In this document: positions 1 through 8,330 of the stretch, one piece after another | Layout: every line of letters begins with the position of its first letter | Numbering within the stretch: position 1 is the first letter of the stretch | From: Wolbachia endosymbiont of Cylisticus convexus | GTDB taxonomy: Bacteria; Pseudomonadota; Alphaproteobacteria; Rickettsiales; Anaplasmataceae | Length of the DNA stretch: 11,606 nucleotides | Assembly (NCBI RefSeq): GCF_003344345.1 | Contig: NZ_QPIP01000053.1 | Coordinates: 1-11,606 of the forward strand | Direction: 5' to 3' | The notes under the pieces: model-generated | The model's database searches: none | Seen by the model: the letters and a program-made list of their open reading frames with translations, nothing else | Told to the model about the DNA's origin: nothing | Translations under genes and position numbers: made by a program

Positions 1-566
1 ATAAGGTAGTACACGGTAATAGTTCTTGCGATTGTTGTAATAAAGAAAATTCTCCATGCAATCACTGTTAGATATCTCATTAGCCTTTCTGCTGTTGCAA
101 GCTTCAATTTTGAGGCCAGATTTTAAAATTTTGTGTAATATCTCTATTTTCCATCTAAGACAATAACTTTTTCAATAGCCTCGTTAAAGCTGTTGACTGG
201 AATAATAGCATCCATTCTAGTGGATCTATTTCAGGCAAAGAGTCTTTTTCAACAACATAGACTGCATACAGTGGAAGATTAGGTAAATTTTCCGTTTTAT
301 GCCTAATATTATTTTTAGATAAATTCATCATGAAGCTTCCAAACCTAACCTCTAAATATGCCGTCCTTTTTGGCTTATTATCTTTTGCAGGAATTTCAAC
401 TTTTATTATACCTGCACAATTAATAACTTCCCGCAACTTTTGTTCGTTTTTTCTAGGACATCGATATTTTCTATTCTATTTTGGCAAGCTCTTACTAAAA
501 CTGCTGAGTTAAGACTATGTGCAACTTCAAATAAATCATACATATCTGCTTCCCTATCGCATACAG

Positions 567-575
567 TTATAGCTT
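567..575 (+). repeat. Target-site duplication, left copy (TTATAGCTT)
   Basis: This 9-bp direct repeat abuts the left inverted repeat of the 209-bp element. The identical copy is at 785-793. Only one copy is needed for the uninterrupted transposase frame. Confidence 0.8.
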
Positions 576-784
576 CCATAGGCGTCAAGTTAAGGAAAAG
601 TAGCATAAGAAAGAAGAGAAGCGGTAAAAATTATTTTAGACATTAAACGATAAAATTAGTAATTTATAGACTCTTAAAAAAAAATTATCTTATTTTAGAT
701 CAAGATTTCTTAAAAAATAAATATAACAAATAAACCTTAAATGGTTGCTATATTGGGCGTATTCTCTTAACTTGACGCGTATGG
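576..784. mobile_element. 209-bp MITE-like element inserted in the IS4 transposase
   Basis: The two ends are inverted repeats: CCATAGGCGTCAAGTTAAGG at 576-595 and, read on the other strand from 784, CCATACGCGTCAAGTTAAGA (18 of 20 identical). The element is flanked by the 9-bp direct repeat TTATAGCTT. Removing the element plus one repeat copy restores the transposase reading frame across the gap (SQTEAIT joined to VCDREAD). The interior is very AT-rich and has no gene of useful size; on the minus strand a 17-codon stretch starting MSKIIF ends beside the repeat. A 9-bp target duplication is usual for the IS50 branch of IS4, so mobilisation by an IS4-type enzyme is inferred, not shown. Confidence 0.82.
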
Positions 785-793
785 TTATAGCTT
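785..793 (+). repeat. Target-site duplication, right copy (TTATAGCTT)
   Basis: This is the right-hand copy of the 9-bp direct repeat, abutting the GTATGG end of the 209-bp element. It is identical to 567-575. Confidence 0.8.
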
Positions 794-1486
794 CAGTCTG
801 AGATGAATCTAGACTAATGTTTGTTTCTTTTAAAGTTTCTATCCACTTTATACTCTCTTTATCTTCAATATGGACAGTATCGTTTTTCTTAACATGGCTT
901 TTATCTTCTTCAGAAATAGTAGGCCTCAAGTAAACCTTTTATTCCTAGCGCCAAGCCTTCTGTACTCACAGTAAAGGCTGTTTAGGTTTGTCCCTTTTTC
1001 TTGAAATATCTCCCAATCCTCTTGTTTTTTTATGGTGAGTATATGAAATGTAATTTGTATCACAAGAACTCTTTTGTGAGCTTTCATTCTTTCAGCTGTT
1101 TTAGCAACATGTGAAGCCAAAATCTCACTTTCTTTTACATTCTTATTTTGAAAAAAGCGTTTGCTTCAGACCAACTTTCACATGCCTGATTGATTGAACT
1201 TTCAGGCGATTCAGCAAAACTATTTTTAAAAGCCTCTTACTTGATCTTATATCACCAAAATTAACAATTCCAAATTTACTTTCTGCCCATTTACCAGTTG
1301 AGGTGCTTATATTTCTTTTCATCATATATTCCATTTTTAGATCATAGATCTATTTATAATAGAAAGTTGAATTAGTAAAATAGCAGCTTTTTCTCCATTT
1401 ATAGATTTATGGGTAATAGTAAGCGCATAAAGGGTACGTGAAATGTTTTTATATTTACATATAGTATGGCTGACATTCACGCATTA

Positions 1487-1834
1487 CCTAGGTGAAATAT
1501 AAGCCGAGTTCTGTTTATGTAGCTATTTATCTGGAGTAAATGTTACCATTTACTTCATGCGATTTACCCGAGTAGATATGAGAAAAACATAAAGTCTACT
1601 TCTATTTAATCTTGCTCCTAGTGTTGGTTACTTGACTACCAATGTTGCCATTGTCATGGTGTGCTCTTACCACACCTTTTCACCCTTACCTAATAATATT
1701 TTAGGCGGTAATTTTCTGTAGCCCTATAACTGGAGTTACCTCCGGCGGGTATTACCCGTCACTATTTTTCCTTGGAGCTCGGACTTTCCTCTGCTATGTT
1801 TATCACACAACAGCAGCTACTTATTTCACCCAGG
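1487..1834 (-). ncRNA. rnpB: RNase P RNA (class A)
   Basis: This is the catalytic RNA of ribonuclease P, which removes 5' leaders from tRNA precursors. Read on the minus strand it has the conserved 5' block GAGGAAAGTCCGAGCTCC (about 1775-1793), the AGGGTGAAAAGGTG and GTAAGAGCACACC blocks (about 1655-1690) and the 3' block AGAACTCGGCTTA (about 1500-1512). The two ends pair as helix P1: CCTGGGTGAAATAAG (1820-1834) against CTTATATTTCACCTAGG (1487-1503). This fixes the RNA at about 348 nt. Two hairpins towards the 3' half (arms AGTAAATG/CATTTACT near 1533-1560 and AGTAGA/TCTACT near 1573-1602) fit expected peripheral stems. Ends are placed from P1 pairing and could be off by a few bases. Confidence 0.95.
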
Positions 1835-1840
1835 AACTAT

Positions 1841-1868
1841 ATTTTAACATGAAAATTACAAAAGCAAA
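1841..1868 (-). promoter_or_regulatory. Putative rnpB promoter
   Basis: On the minus strand a TAAAAT -10 element (1841-1846) lies 6 bases before the P1-defined 5' end of rnpB at 1834. A weak -35 (TTTGCT, 1863-1868) is 16 bases further upstream. The -10 position agrees with the independently placed RNA start. The -35 is poor, so this is tentative. Confidence 0.4.
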
Positions 1869-1915
1869 AGACAATTTCCTAACAGTCTACATACTAAAAA
1901 CACTCGGACAAATAG

Positions 1916-4231
1916 CTAAAGGTGATATTCCGGCACATCATCACTATCCCAAGATAAGCTTTTTTCACTTTTAGACTCCAGTTCAGTTAATCGAGATCCT
2001 GGTCCACCGCTTAAAGACGATGAGCTACTTCTTGATCGACTACTACTTTCTATTGATATACTGTTTAGTACTATTTCAGATTGATACATAGTTTGCATAG
2101 ATATATGGCTCATTCCGTTACTAGCGATAAAAATTTCTTCATCGCTATTGCCACTTGAAGATGATAGCCTTCTATCATTGAAATTAGTTAGTTCTAACAC
2201 AGGAGCAGCATTACGACTCTTAACATATTTATATGCTATGAATCCTATAATTCCAGCAATACCTATTGCTCCAACTAAAGATCCCCCTATCATTCCTGCC
2301 CTATCAGACCCTATAGCAAGTTGAGTAAGCTGTGGTGAAGCTGTAGATTGAGAAAATAAAGTTGTAGTGAGCAGAGGAGTTGTTGCCTTTGTTCTAGTAC
2401 TTGGCATAATGGACAATGTTTGTATAGTTTTCTCTGAGTTTGTTGTTGGCACATTAGTTGGCATTGTAGTAATCATAGCCGATTGTGAGGTTGCAATAGT
2501 TTCAGCTATTGTTGTTGGTTCTGATGACGTAGATGTCGTACCTGTTTCAGTTGTTAATTCTGTTAAAGGTTTACTCATCGTAGTACTTCTTGCTTTAGAA
2601 GTCGACGCAATAGTCGCTGCTGTAGATTTTGCAGTGCTTGTCTCAGTTCTCGAAGTTACTATCGGCACACTAGTTGACGTTGTAGCAACCGTGGTTGTTT
2701 GTGGAGTAGTAGTTGTTTTTGCTACTGTTGTTGGCTCCACTGTTACTATACTTGTTTGAATTGTTGACTCTGTTGAAGGTTTACTCGTTGTAGAAGTAGG
2801 TGCAGCGGTAGTTGATGCCACTGTTGTTGGCTCCACTGTTACTGTACTTGCTTGAGTTGTTGACTCAGTTGAAGGTTTACTTATTGTAGAAGTAGGTGCA
2901 ACGGCTTCTGTTATCAATTTAGTAGTCTTCAAAGCGTCAGTTCTTGTTGTCCCGGTAATTGCAGTGGTTGATGCTCCTTTAGAAGTCATAACTGTTTTTG
3001 TAGCAGTTATAAGAGCCACAGTACTGCTGGAAATAATACTAGGTGTTAGTCGACCATTAATGATATTAACAAAATCACTGAGAGTTTTGATACTACTTGT
3101 CGGTATTATCGTTGCTTTAGAAGATTTTCCAGAGCTCTCTCTATTAAAAGTTATGATACTTTCTCCACTTACCGCAGTTACGATAAAACCTTCTTGACCA
3201 TTGTCTTTAACGTACAATTGATCTACAGAATCTTTAAATTCATGAATAATAAAGTTCGACTTTGATCCATTCTTAACAAGACTTGTTAAATGTAAAGTTT
3301 GTTTATTAGGCAACCGGTCTTCTGCAAGAAAAGCAACTAAATCATCACCTACAGTTCTTCTTACATACTGTAAAAAATTTATTTCGCCTGGATTAGAAGT
3401 AATAGATGACGCTGTATTTATCTGACAATTTTTCTTACCAAGCAAACATTCATCTTTCTTTCCACTTTTTAGATCCTCAACCACTTTGGCCATATCGAAC
3501 TTAAAAATATTTGTTTTCCTTACTTCTGGATTTTCAATACTATTTTTTCTCACTTGCGAATAAAGTATCGTATTTTCATCTAATGCCAATTGCCCTGGGT
3601 TATTAAATTTGAATAATTTTCTTTCTATAAGACCGTTTTTTTCACGCAAAACCTTAAATTTTCCATTCGTGTCTGATTGTAGATACCAAGAAACTAAAGT
3701 TTGATCCTTTAAATTATGAGCGATTACAATGACATTACCATTACCAACTTTTACTGCTTTTGGTTGAAAGTAACTATTGTCTTCATTTGCAAGACTATCT
3801 CTATTAATGTTCTTGTATAATTTTACTTTTCCTACGTATTCAACTAAGGGAACATTAATTGAATGCTTGATTTCGTAAGTGTTGAATGTTAAGCCTTTGA
3901 TGCATTTTTCTTCTTTGTTAATTTCTTCTGTAGGAAAGATAACTCCAACTTTATCTACTTCAGCTGAATCTTCTATTAGTGTGGGAGATAATTGGCCCTT
4001 GAATTCATTTGCTACGTTGACACATGTATCACACTCGTATGTTTTCGATTGATATAATGGACTAATAAGTAACTTTACTCTACTGCTTCCATTACCGTTG
4101 TCTTGATAGCTAAGTCCATAAGCAATTTCATTTTCCTCAATGAATGCTATGTTTGTTATACTGAAATCTGTTACTTCTTTAACTTTCAGTATAGTTGTAT
4201 TAACTCCAAATAATCTACTTAATATAGACAT
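1916..4231 (-). CDS. Mucin-like single-pass membrane protein, 771 aa, function unknown
   Basis: I do not recognise a named family. The layout is clear. Residues 1-395 are a beta-rich, mixed-charge region without a signal peptide (start MSILSRLFGV); it contains a C67-x2-C70 pair and stretches such as NGNVIVIAHN that could be propeller-like strands. Residues 400-635 are almost wholly Thr, Ser, Ala, Pro and Val, like a mucin stalk, with a repeated SKPSTEST...VTVEPTTVA unit. Residues 646-668 form one hydrophobic Gly-rich helix (GSLVGAIGIAGIIGFIAYKY) followed by KSR. Residues 670-771 are a Ser-rich tail (SRSRSSSSS) ending acidic (WDSDDVPEYHL). The design resembles eukaryotic type I membrane mucins. 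Surface display or export into the host is inference. ATG at 4231 is the first in-frame start behind a good promoter; no Shine-Dalgarno is visible in the roughly 22-nt leader. Confidence 0.88.
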   Translation of the reverse strand: MSILSRLFGVNTTILKVKEVTDFSITNIAFIEENEIAYGLSYQDNGNGSSRVKLLISPLYQSKTYECDTCVNVANEFKGQLSPTLIEDSAEVDKVGVIFPTEEINKEEKCIKGLTFNTYEIKHSINVPLVEYVGKVKLYKNINRDSLANEDNSYFQPKAVKVGNGNVIVIAHNLKDQTLVSWYLQSDTNGKFKVLREKNGLIERKLFKFNNPGQLALDENTILYSQVRKNSIENPEVRKTNIFKFDMAKVVEDLKSGKKDECLLGKKNCQINTASSITSNPGEINFLQYVRRTVGDDLVAFLAEDRLPNKQTLHLTSLVKNGSKSNFIIHEFKDSVDQLYVKDNGQEGFIVTAVSGESIITFNRESSGKSSKATIIPTSSIKTLSDFVNIINGRLTPSIISSSTVALITATKTVMTSKGASTTAITGTTRTDALKTTKLITEAVAPTSTISKPSTESTTQASTVTVEPTTVASTTAAPTSTTSKPSTESTIQTSIVTVEPTTVAKTTTTPQTTTVATTSTSVPIVTSRTETSTAKSTAATIASTSKARSTTMSKPLTELTTETGTTSTSSEPTTIAETIATSQSAMITTMPTNVPTTNSEKTIQTLSIMPSTRTKATTPLLTTTLFSQSTASPQLTQLAIGSDRAGMIGGSLVGAIGIAGIIGFIAYKYVKSRNAAPVLELTNFNDRRLSSSSGNSDEEIFIASNGMSHISMQTMYQSEIVLNSISIESSSRSRSSSSSLSGGPGSRLTELESKSEKSLSWDSDDVPEYHL
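2708..2899 (-). repeat. Two tandem 96-bp units in the Thr-rich stalk
   Basis: Residues 445-476 and 477-508 of the 771-residue protein are two adjacent 32-residue copies (APTSTxSKPSTEST...VTVEPTTVA...). DNA copies are at 2804-2899 and 2708-2803 and differ at only a few bases. A third, eroded copy (SKPLTELTTETG...SEPTTIAETI) follows around residues 553-580. This is in-frame repeat expansion typical of surface stalks. Confidence 0.85.
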
Positions 4232-4260
4232 AATTATATTTAAAATTTTAATAAAATGCT

Positions 4261-4289
4261 ATTATGATTATTTCTATATGTAACGTCAA
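4261..4289 (-). promoter_or_regulatory. Promoter of the 771-residue gene
   Basis: On the minus strand TTGACG (4284-4289) and CATAAT (4261-4266) are separated by exactly 17 bases, each 5 of 6 to the sigma-70 consensus. The predicted start of transcription is about 4254, leaving a leader of about 22 nt before ATG at 4231. Confidence 0.7.
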
Positions 4290-4324
4290 TAAAATTTTAA
4301 CTAAAATTAAGAAATTAATTTTTA

Positions 4325-4582
4325 AGTACTCTGAGATAATACGCTAATAAACCCAGACTTTCCATAGACAATATGTTTCCTTTGAAACCATATAATAAAT
4401 TTAGCAGCTTTGTTGACAACAGAAACTCCTTTACAAATCCCCCAAATTTCCTTACCATGATAGTAAGGGTATTTATGACTCAAAACTTGTTTTTGACCTG
4501 CAGGTTCAATGACAAAATTCAGTAAAAAACTCAGGGTATTTATTGGCGGATTACATAAAATTATAGCGGTTGCATGTCTTTT
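4325..4582 (-). other. Start-less open stretch of 86 codons in the 4232-5107 gap, possible gene remnant
   Basis: The 876-bp gap between the 771-residue gene and nuoE holds no clear gene. In it, one minus-strand frame is open for 86 codons between stops at 4583-4585 and 4322-4324. It reads with protein-like composition (for example PYYHGKEIWGICKGVSVV, then KAAKFIIWFQRKH) but has no ATG. I cannot assign it to a family. It may be a fragment of a mobile gene, part of a dispersed intergenic repeat, or chance. Elsewhere in the gap are the promoters and the tandem repeat listed separately. Confidence 0.35.
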
Positions 4583-4830
4583 TTATTTTTTCTACATTCA
4601 GCCAAATCGCGCTTATTTTAAGCGTTAGCACATTATTACAGCGCCAGTTTAAATTATTATAGAGTCAAAACTCACTACTAGGGGATTCTTTTGCCTTTTT
4701 TCTTTGCTTGGTAAATTTTTTAATATTTTTAATTAGCTATACATACTGACATCATATCCCAGTGCGTAATACTATGATTCAGAAAAACTAAACGCAAATT
4801 GCATAATTAAAGACTAGATTCCAGTGTCAG

Positions 4831-4920
4831 CTACTCGGATGACACCACGAAGGACTACTCGGATGACAATACAGAGGCTATTGAGATGACAGAAAAGAGT
4901 ACTGAGATGGAAGGAGAAGG
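4831..4920 (+). repeat. Degenerate 22-24 bp tandem repeat (CTACTCGGATGACA type)
   Basis: Four consecutive units begin CTACTCGGATGACA (4831), CTACTCGGATGACA (4855), CTATTGAGATGACA (4878) and TACTGAGATGG (4900), each followed by a purine-rich tail. The first two are near-identical and the others progressively eroded. They are preceded by ATTCCAGTGTCAG. It is intergenic and non-coding; the style matches short intergenic repeats I associate with Wolbachia genomes, from memory only. Confidence 0.7.
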
Positions 4921-5051
4921 GATGCTTGAACGACAGAGCACCATTAGGTGATAAGTGTGGGAGTGAAGCTTACAGACACAATCAATGTGAACTGCGGTGT
5001 TACAAAAACTCCAACATTTAAAGTCATTGCCTTTTTATGTAAGAAGTCTAA

Positions 5052-5079
5052 TTGTAATTATTAGTCTTTCAGATATAAT
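5052..5079 (+). promoter_or_regulatory. Putative promoter of nuoE-tgt
   Basis: A perfect -10 TATAAT (5074-5079) lies 16 bases after TTGTAA (5052-5057; 4 of 6 to consensus). Transcription would start near 5086, about 22 nt before the nuoE ATG. A five-codon ATG frame at 5094-5111 overlaps the nuoE start as ATGA; whether it matters is unknown. Confidence 0.55.
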
Positions 5080-5107
5080 CTGTTGAGATTTACATGAACC
5101 TTATTAG

Positions 5108-5608
5108 ATGAAAGAGAAAGAAGAGCAGTTTAGTTTTACATCAGACAACCTCAGGAAAGCGAAAAAGTCTATAGAGATGTATCCTAAAGGTAGAGAAGGT
5201 AGCGCTGTCATGCCTTTACTATATCTCGTACAAGAACAATGCGGATGGGTTCCTGAATCTGCCATGCGCTATGTTGCTGATATGCTGCATATTCCACATA
5301 TTCGCGTATATGAAGTGGCAAATTTTTATACCATGTATAATTTAAAACCAGTGGGTAAATATCTGATACAAGTTTGTAGAACAACTCCTTGTTGGTTATG
5401 CAATAGCGAAGAAGTGTTAAATACCTTTAAAAAGAAACTTGGAATCAATATCGGTGAAACCACTAAAGATAATCTATTTACTTTAAAGGAAGTTGAATGT
5501 CTTGGTGCATGTGTTAATGCCCCTGTTGTACAGATCAATAACGATTTTTATGAAAATCTCACTCCTGAAAAAGTGGAAAATATCATAGCAGAACTTTCAA
5601 GCAAATAG
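5108..5608 (+). CDS. nuoE: NADH-quinone oxidoreductase subunit E (24 kDa, 2Fe-2S)
   Basis: This is the subunit of respiratory complex I that carries the N1a 2Fe-2S cluster beside the flavin subunit NuoF, on the cytoplasmic peripheral arm. At 166 residues it has the normal length. The thioredoxin-like ferredoxin fold is indicated by the N-terminal helical part (residues 15-80, LLYLVQEQCGWVPESAM and VYEVANFYTMYNL). The four cluster ligands are in place: C90 and C95 (QVCRTTPCWL), C131 and C135 (VECLGACVNAP). The frame is intact from ATG to TAG. Its stop is followed with no gap by the start of tgt, so the two are probably co-transcribed and translationally coupled. No strong Shine-Dalgarno is seen. 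Identification is firm. Confidence 0.96.
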   Translation: MKEKEEQFSFTSDNLRKAKKSIEMYPKGREGSAVMPLLYLVQEQCGWVPESAMRYVADMLHIPHIRVYEVANFYTMYNLKPVGKYLIQVCRTTPCWLCNSEEVLNTFKKKLGINIGETTKDNLFTLKEVECLGACVNAPVVQINNDFYENLTPEKVENIIAELSSK

Positions 5609-6822
5609 ATGGAAAAGTTCTCGTTTAGGATAATCAAGCAATCAGGTTCTGCAAAAGTTGGCATTATTAAAACTCCAAATGGAAACGTAGAAACACCAGC
5701 ATTTATATTTTGTGCAACCAAAGCTGCTATTAAAGCTGCAGATATCGAGAGAATCAGAGAAGCAGGTACTCAGGTAATACTTTCCAATACCTATCACCTA
5801 ATGCTCCAACCGGGAGAGGATACTGTGGCAAAGCTTGGTGGCTTGCACAAGATGATGGGATGGAGTGGACCAATGCTCACTGATTCTGGTGGATACCAAA
5901 TATTTAGTTTAGGGCATGGATCAGTTTCGGAAGAGATAAAGGGAATAAGACAGAAACAAAAAACTCTGATCAAAATTAACGAAGATGGGGCAATTTTTCG
6001 TTCTTACATAAATGGTAAAACTTATTGTCTAACTCCTGAGAAGTCGATACAAATTCAACAAAAATTAGGTGCAGATTTAATCTTAGTTTTAGATGAATGT
6101 ACTCCATTTCACGTAAGCAAAGGGTACACAGCAAAATCAATGCTCATGAGCCATAGATGGGCTAAACGTTCTTTAAATGAGTTTGAAAAAATAATGATGG
6201 CAAACAGGCGCTTTATGGAATTAGCCAAGGCGGAGTGTATCAAGATTTACGTAGAGAAAGTTGTGATTTTATCAACGATTTGCCATTTTTTGGTCAAGCA
6301 ATAGGTGGATCGCTTGGTCAAAGCAAAGAGCAGATGTATGATGTAGTTTCTTTTACTATGGAACATTTAAAAAAAGATAGGCCTACTCATTTACTTGGTA
6401 TTGGTGGCATTGTAGACATTTTTCGCGCAGTAGAGCTTGGTGTTGACACATTTGATTGCGTGCATCCAACTCGCCTTGCAAGACATGGTGGCGCACTTGT
6501 TAAAGTAAAAAACAGAGATTCTATTTCTTCAAAGTGCAAAGAGCATATTAATTTGCGAAATCAACGATTTGAGCTAGATGATAACCCAATTGAAAGTGAC
6601 TGTTTGTGCTTTACCTGCAGGAAACATTCAAGAGCTTATATACACCATCTACTGAAAGCTAAAGAGTTGCTGGCTTACACACTTGTTACCGTTCACAATG
6701 TTTTCTTTATGAATAAGTTAATGGCATCTATAAGGCAGGCAATATTGGATGATAGGCTAGATCAAGAGAAAAATAATTGGATTAGTGAAATACCATTACA
6801 CTTTGATTTGGCCTCTCTTTAA
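5609..6822 (+). pseudogene. tgt: tRNA-guanine transglycosylase (queuosine pathway), frameshifted
   Basis: Tgt exchanges guanine at the wobble position of GUN-anticodon tRNAs for a queuosine precursor. Frame 1 encodes the N-terminal half, with NTYHLMLQPGED and LTDSGGYQIFSL (general-base Asp). It then breaks in the A-run at 6186-6191. The next frame gives GKQALYGISQGGVYQDLRRES, the FDCVHPTRLARHG nucleophile-Asp loop and the zinc site DCLCFTC...H. One extra A in that run would join them as EFEKNNDGKQALYGI, a continuous protein of about 404 residues, so no domain is missing. All catalytic and zinc residues survive, which suggests a very recent break, a slippage-tolerated site or a sequencing error. 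The start is ATG at 5609, directly after the nuoE TAG. The identity is certain; whether it is functional is not. Confidence 0.93.
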
Positions 6823-7644
6823 GTCTTTTCTTTATGCCGTTGATTTTTACTTCTTATTATATTTACTTTATTTATCACACTATTAATTAGAAAAGTTATA
6901 ATAAATAATTAATCTATTAATGTTAGTCTCTACCCATATGATTTGTAAGGATTAGAGGTGAAGATATGGCTAAAGGAAATAATACCCTATTAATATTTGA
7001 TTTTGACAACACTATCACTAATGGACACATGCATAATACTTTTTCTAGGTTAGGAAAAAGTGATTTTAATTCTGCTGCGGAAGGTGCAGTGACTGATCAC
7101 AATATAAAAGATTTTCTAGAAAACACAGACGGAATAAAAAATGAAGAGGGGCTAAAGTCTGCACTGCAATCTGCGCTTTCAAGCGGAATGGAAGTTAATA
7201 TTGCATCCTACACAGGATATTCAGACGTTGTGAGAAGGGTTGTAGAGAATCATTTGGGTTTATCTAAAGAACAAGCAGGCGGTATTTCTGTATTTGGTGG
7301 GTTTCCAGGAGATTATGATAATGAGCTTCCAAAAGGTCTCAAAGAACAAAAAAAATCAAGTTGGAAAAAATTTACACATCTGTAAGGCAATTGTGGAGTA
7401 TAAGGATAAACATGGTGAGTTGCCAAAAACTGTCATGCTAGTTGATGATGATGTAAAAAATATTCAAAAGATTAATGAGTTTGTTGCATCAATGAGTAAA
7501 AGAGAGGAATGGCTTGAAAAAAATGGGCTGAGTATTGAAGAGATACAAAAAATCAAATTTGAAGGTGCGCGAGTGCCTAAAGAGGATAAAGATGTTGGTT
7601 ATCTAGAGAGAGTACAGGAGTTTGTCAATGCTAACTTAGTGCAA

Positions 7645-7785
7645 GAACCAATTTATGAAAATTTGAAGAAGGAAGAACCTATATACCAAAATCTTCAAGA
7701 TATTCAGAGATCATTGTCTGAAACGGTACCAAAAGAACCTATATATCAGAACAATGAAAATCGACCACCATTGCCTCCTAAAAAA
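7645..7785 (+). other. EPIYxN motif cluster and SH3-type ligand
   Basis: Three copies of a tyrosine motif are encoded at 7645-7662 (EPIYEN), 7675-7692 (EPIYQN) and 7735-7752 (EPIYQN). They are followed by PPLPPKK at 7765-7785. The first four residues match the EPIY core of EPIYA-type effectors (CagA, Tarp, Bartonella Beps) and the Asn at +2 fits Grb2-type SH2 binding. All lie in one reading frame, downstream of the first frame break. Confidence 0.8.
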
Positions 7786-8330
7786 GGAAATCAAGTGATG
7801 GTATGGTTGCTGATGGTGAGAATAAAAAACAAGATATTAAGGACATGTCGTCATCCGAAACACAAGCAAATCCAACACGCTCAAAACGTCATGCAATGAT
7901 GCTTGACCCTCAGCAAATAGAATCTATACACCAGAATGCTGAAGAGTTATCACCAGGTAAAAAATACGCACATATTCAAATCGTTTCCTTAGCACAAGAA
8001 TTCAAGGCAATCAAAGCTTTTTTTCAAGAGTGTATTCAAGAGGTAATAAATGCTATTTGCAATTTATTTAGAAGAGAAGTGGCAACAAAAATTGAAGGGC
8101 AGGGCTATAATGTAAGTAGTAAGCAAGGAAGTAGTGAAATTACTGTCAAAGGAAGTAAGCCAATAGATGCTTCAAGAATGAACAAAGATATTATTGTCGA
8201 GTCCTTAGCTCAAATAATCGAGAAAAAAGAGAAAATCAAAGATCTTAACAATAATTATAAAGGTGATCAGCTAGGGCGAGAGATATCGAAATTATTGAAC
8301 GCTGGTTCGCAAAAGGAAAATATAAACTCA

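Larger units (their letters stand above)
1..1334 (-). pseudogene. Decayed IS4-family (Tn5-like) transposase, C-terminus off left edge
   Basis: Conceptual pieces on the minus strand line up, in order, with a Tn5/IS50-type DDE transposase. First comes an N-terminal DNA-binding part (KWAESKFGIVNFGD, then INQACESWSEA in another frame near 1160-1195). Next is VLVIQ followed by a shifted THHKKTRGLGD block (about 1000-1080). Then come KWIETLKETNISLDSSQTEAIT (785-860), VCDREADMYDLFEVA with the second catalytic Asp (about 515-565), and LPLYAVYVVEKD...EIDPLEWMLL (about 200-290). Last is a C-terminal ERLMRYLTV...TTIART stretch (about 5-105). The first catalytic Asp, normally in QDTT, is lost at a frameshift near 1045. 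Further frameshifts lie near 430, 930 and 1145. A 209-bp element interrupts it at 576. The copy cannot make transposase. Its inverted repeats were not identified, so the true outer ends are unknown. Confidence 0.85.

Noticed and set aside
330..646. Plus-strand open frames across the left region
   Set aside because: They overlap recognisable transposase pieces on the minus strand and have no independent support.
1335..1486. Possible outer inverted repeat of the IS4 copy or rnpB terminator
   Set aside because: I found no convincing inverted repeat or stem with U-tract in this AT-rich stretch.
2367..2759. 130-codon plus-strand open frame of almost only Val, Ala, Ile, Ser and Thr
   Set aside because: It is the antisense shadow of the Thr/Ser-rich stalk (ACN and GCN codons read backwards). 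No ribosome-binding site was seen.
4610..4624. CGCTT/AAGCG hairpin as a terminator or small RNA
   Set aside because: The stem is only 5 bp with no U-tract, and it is in no clear position relative to a gene.
4831..4920. CRISPR array
   Set aside because: Units are about 23 bp with no unique spacers, are degenerate, and have no cas genes nearby.
5094..5111. Five-codon upstream frame overlapping the nuoE start as a regulatory leader peptide
   Set aside because: It has no ribosome-binding site and no special codon content. It is too short to distinguish from chance.
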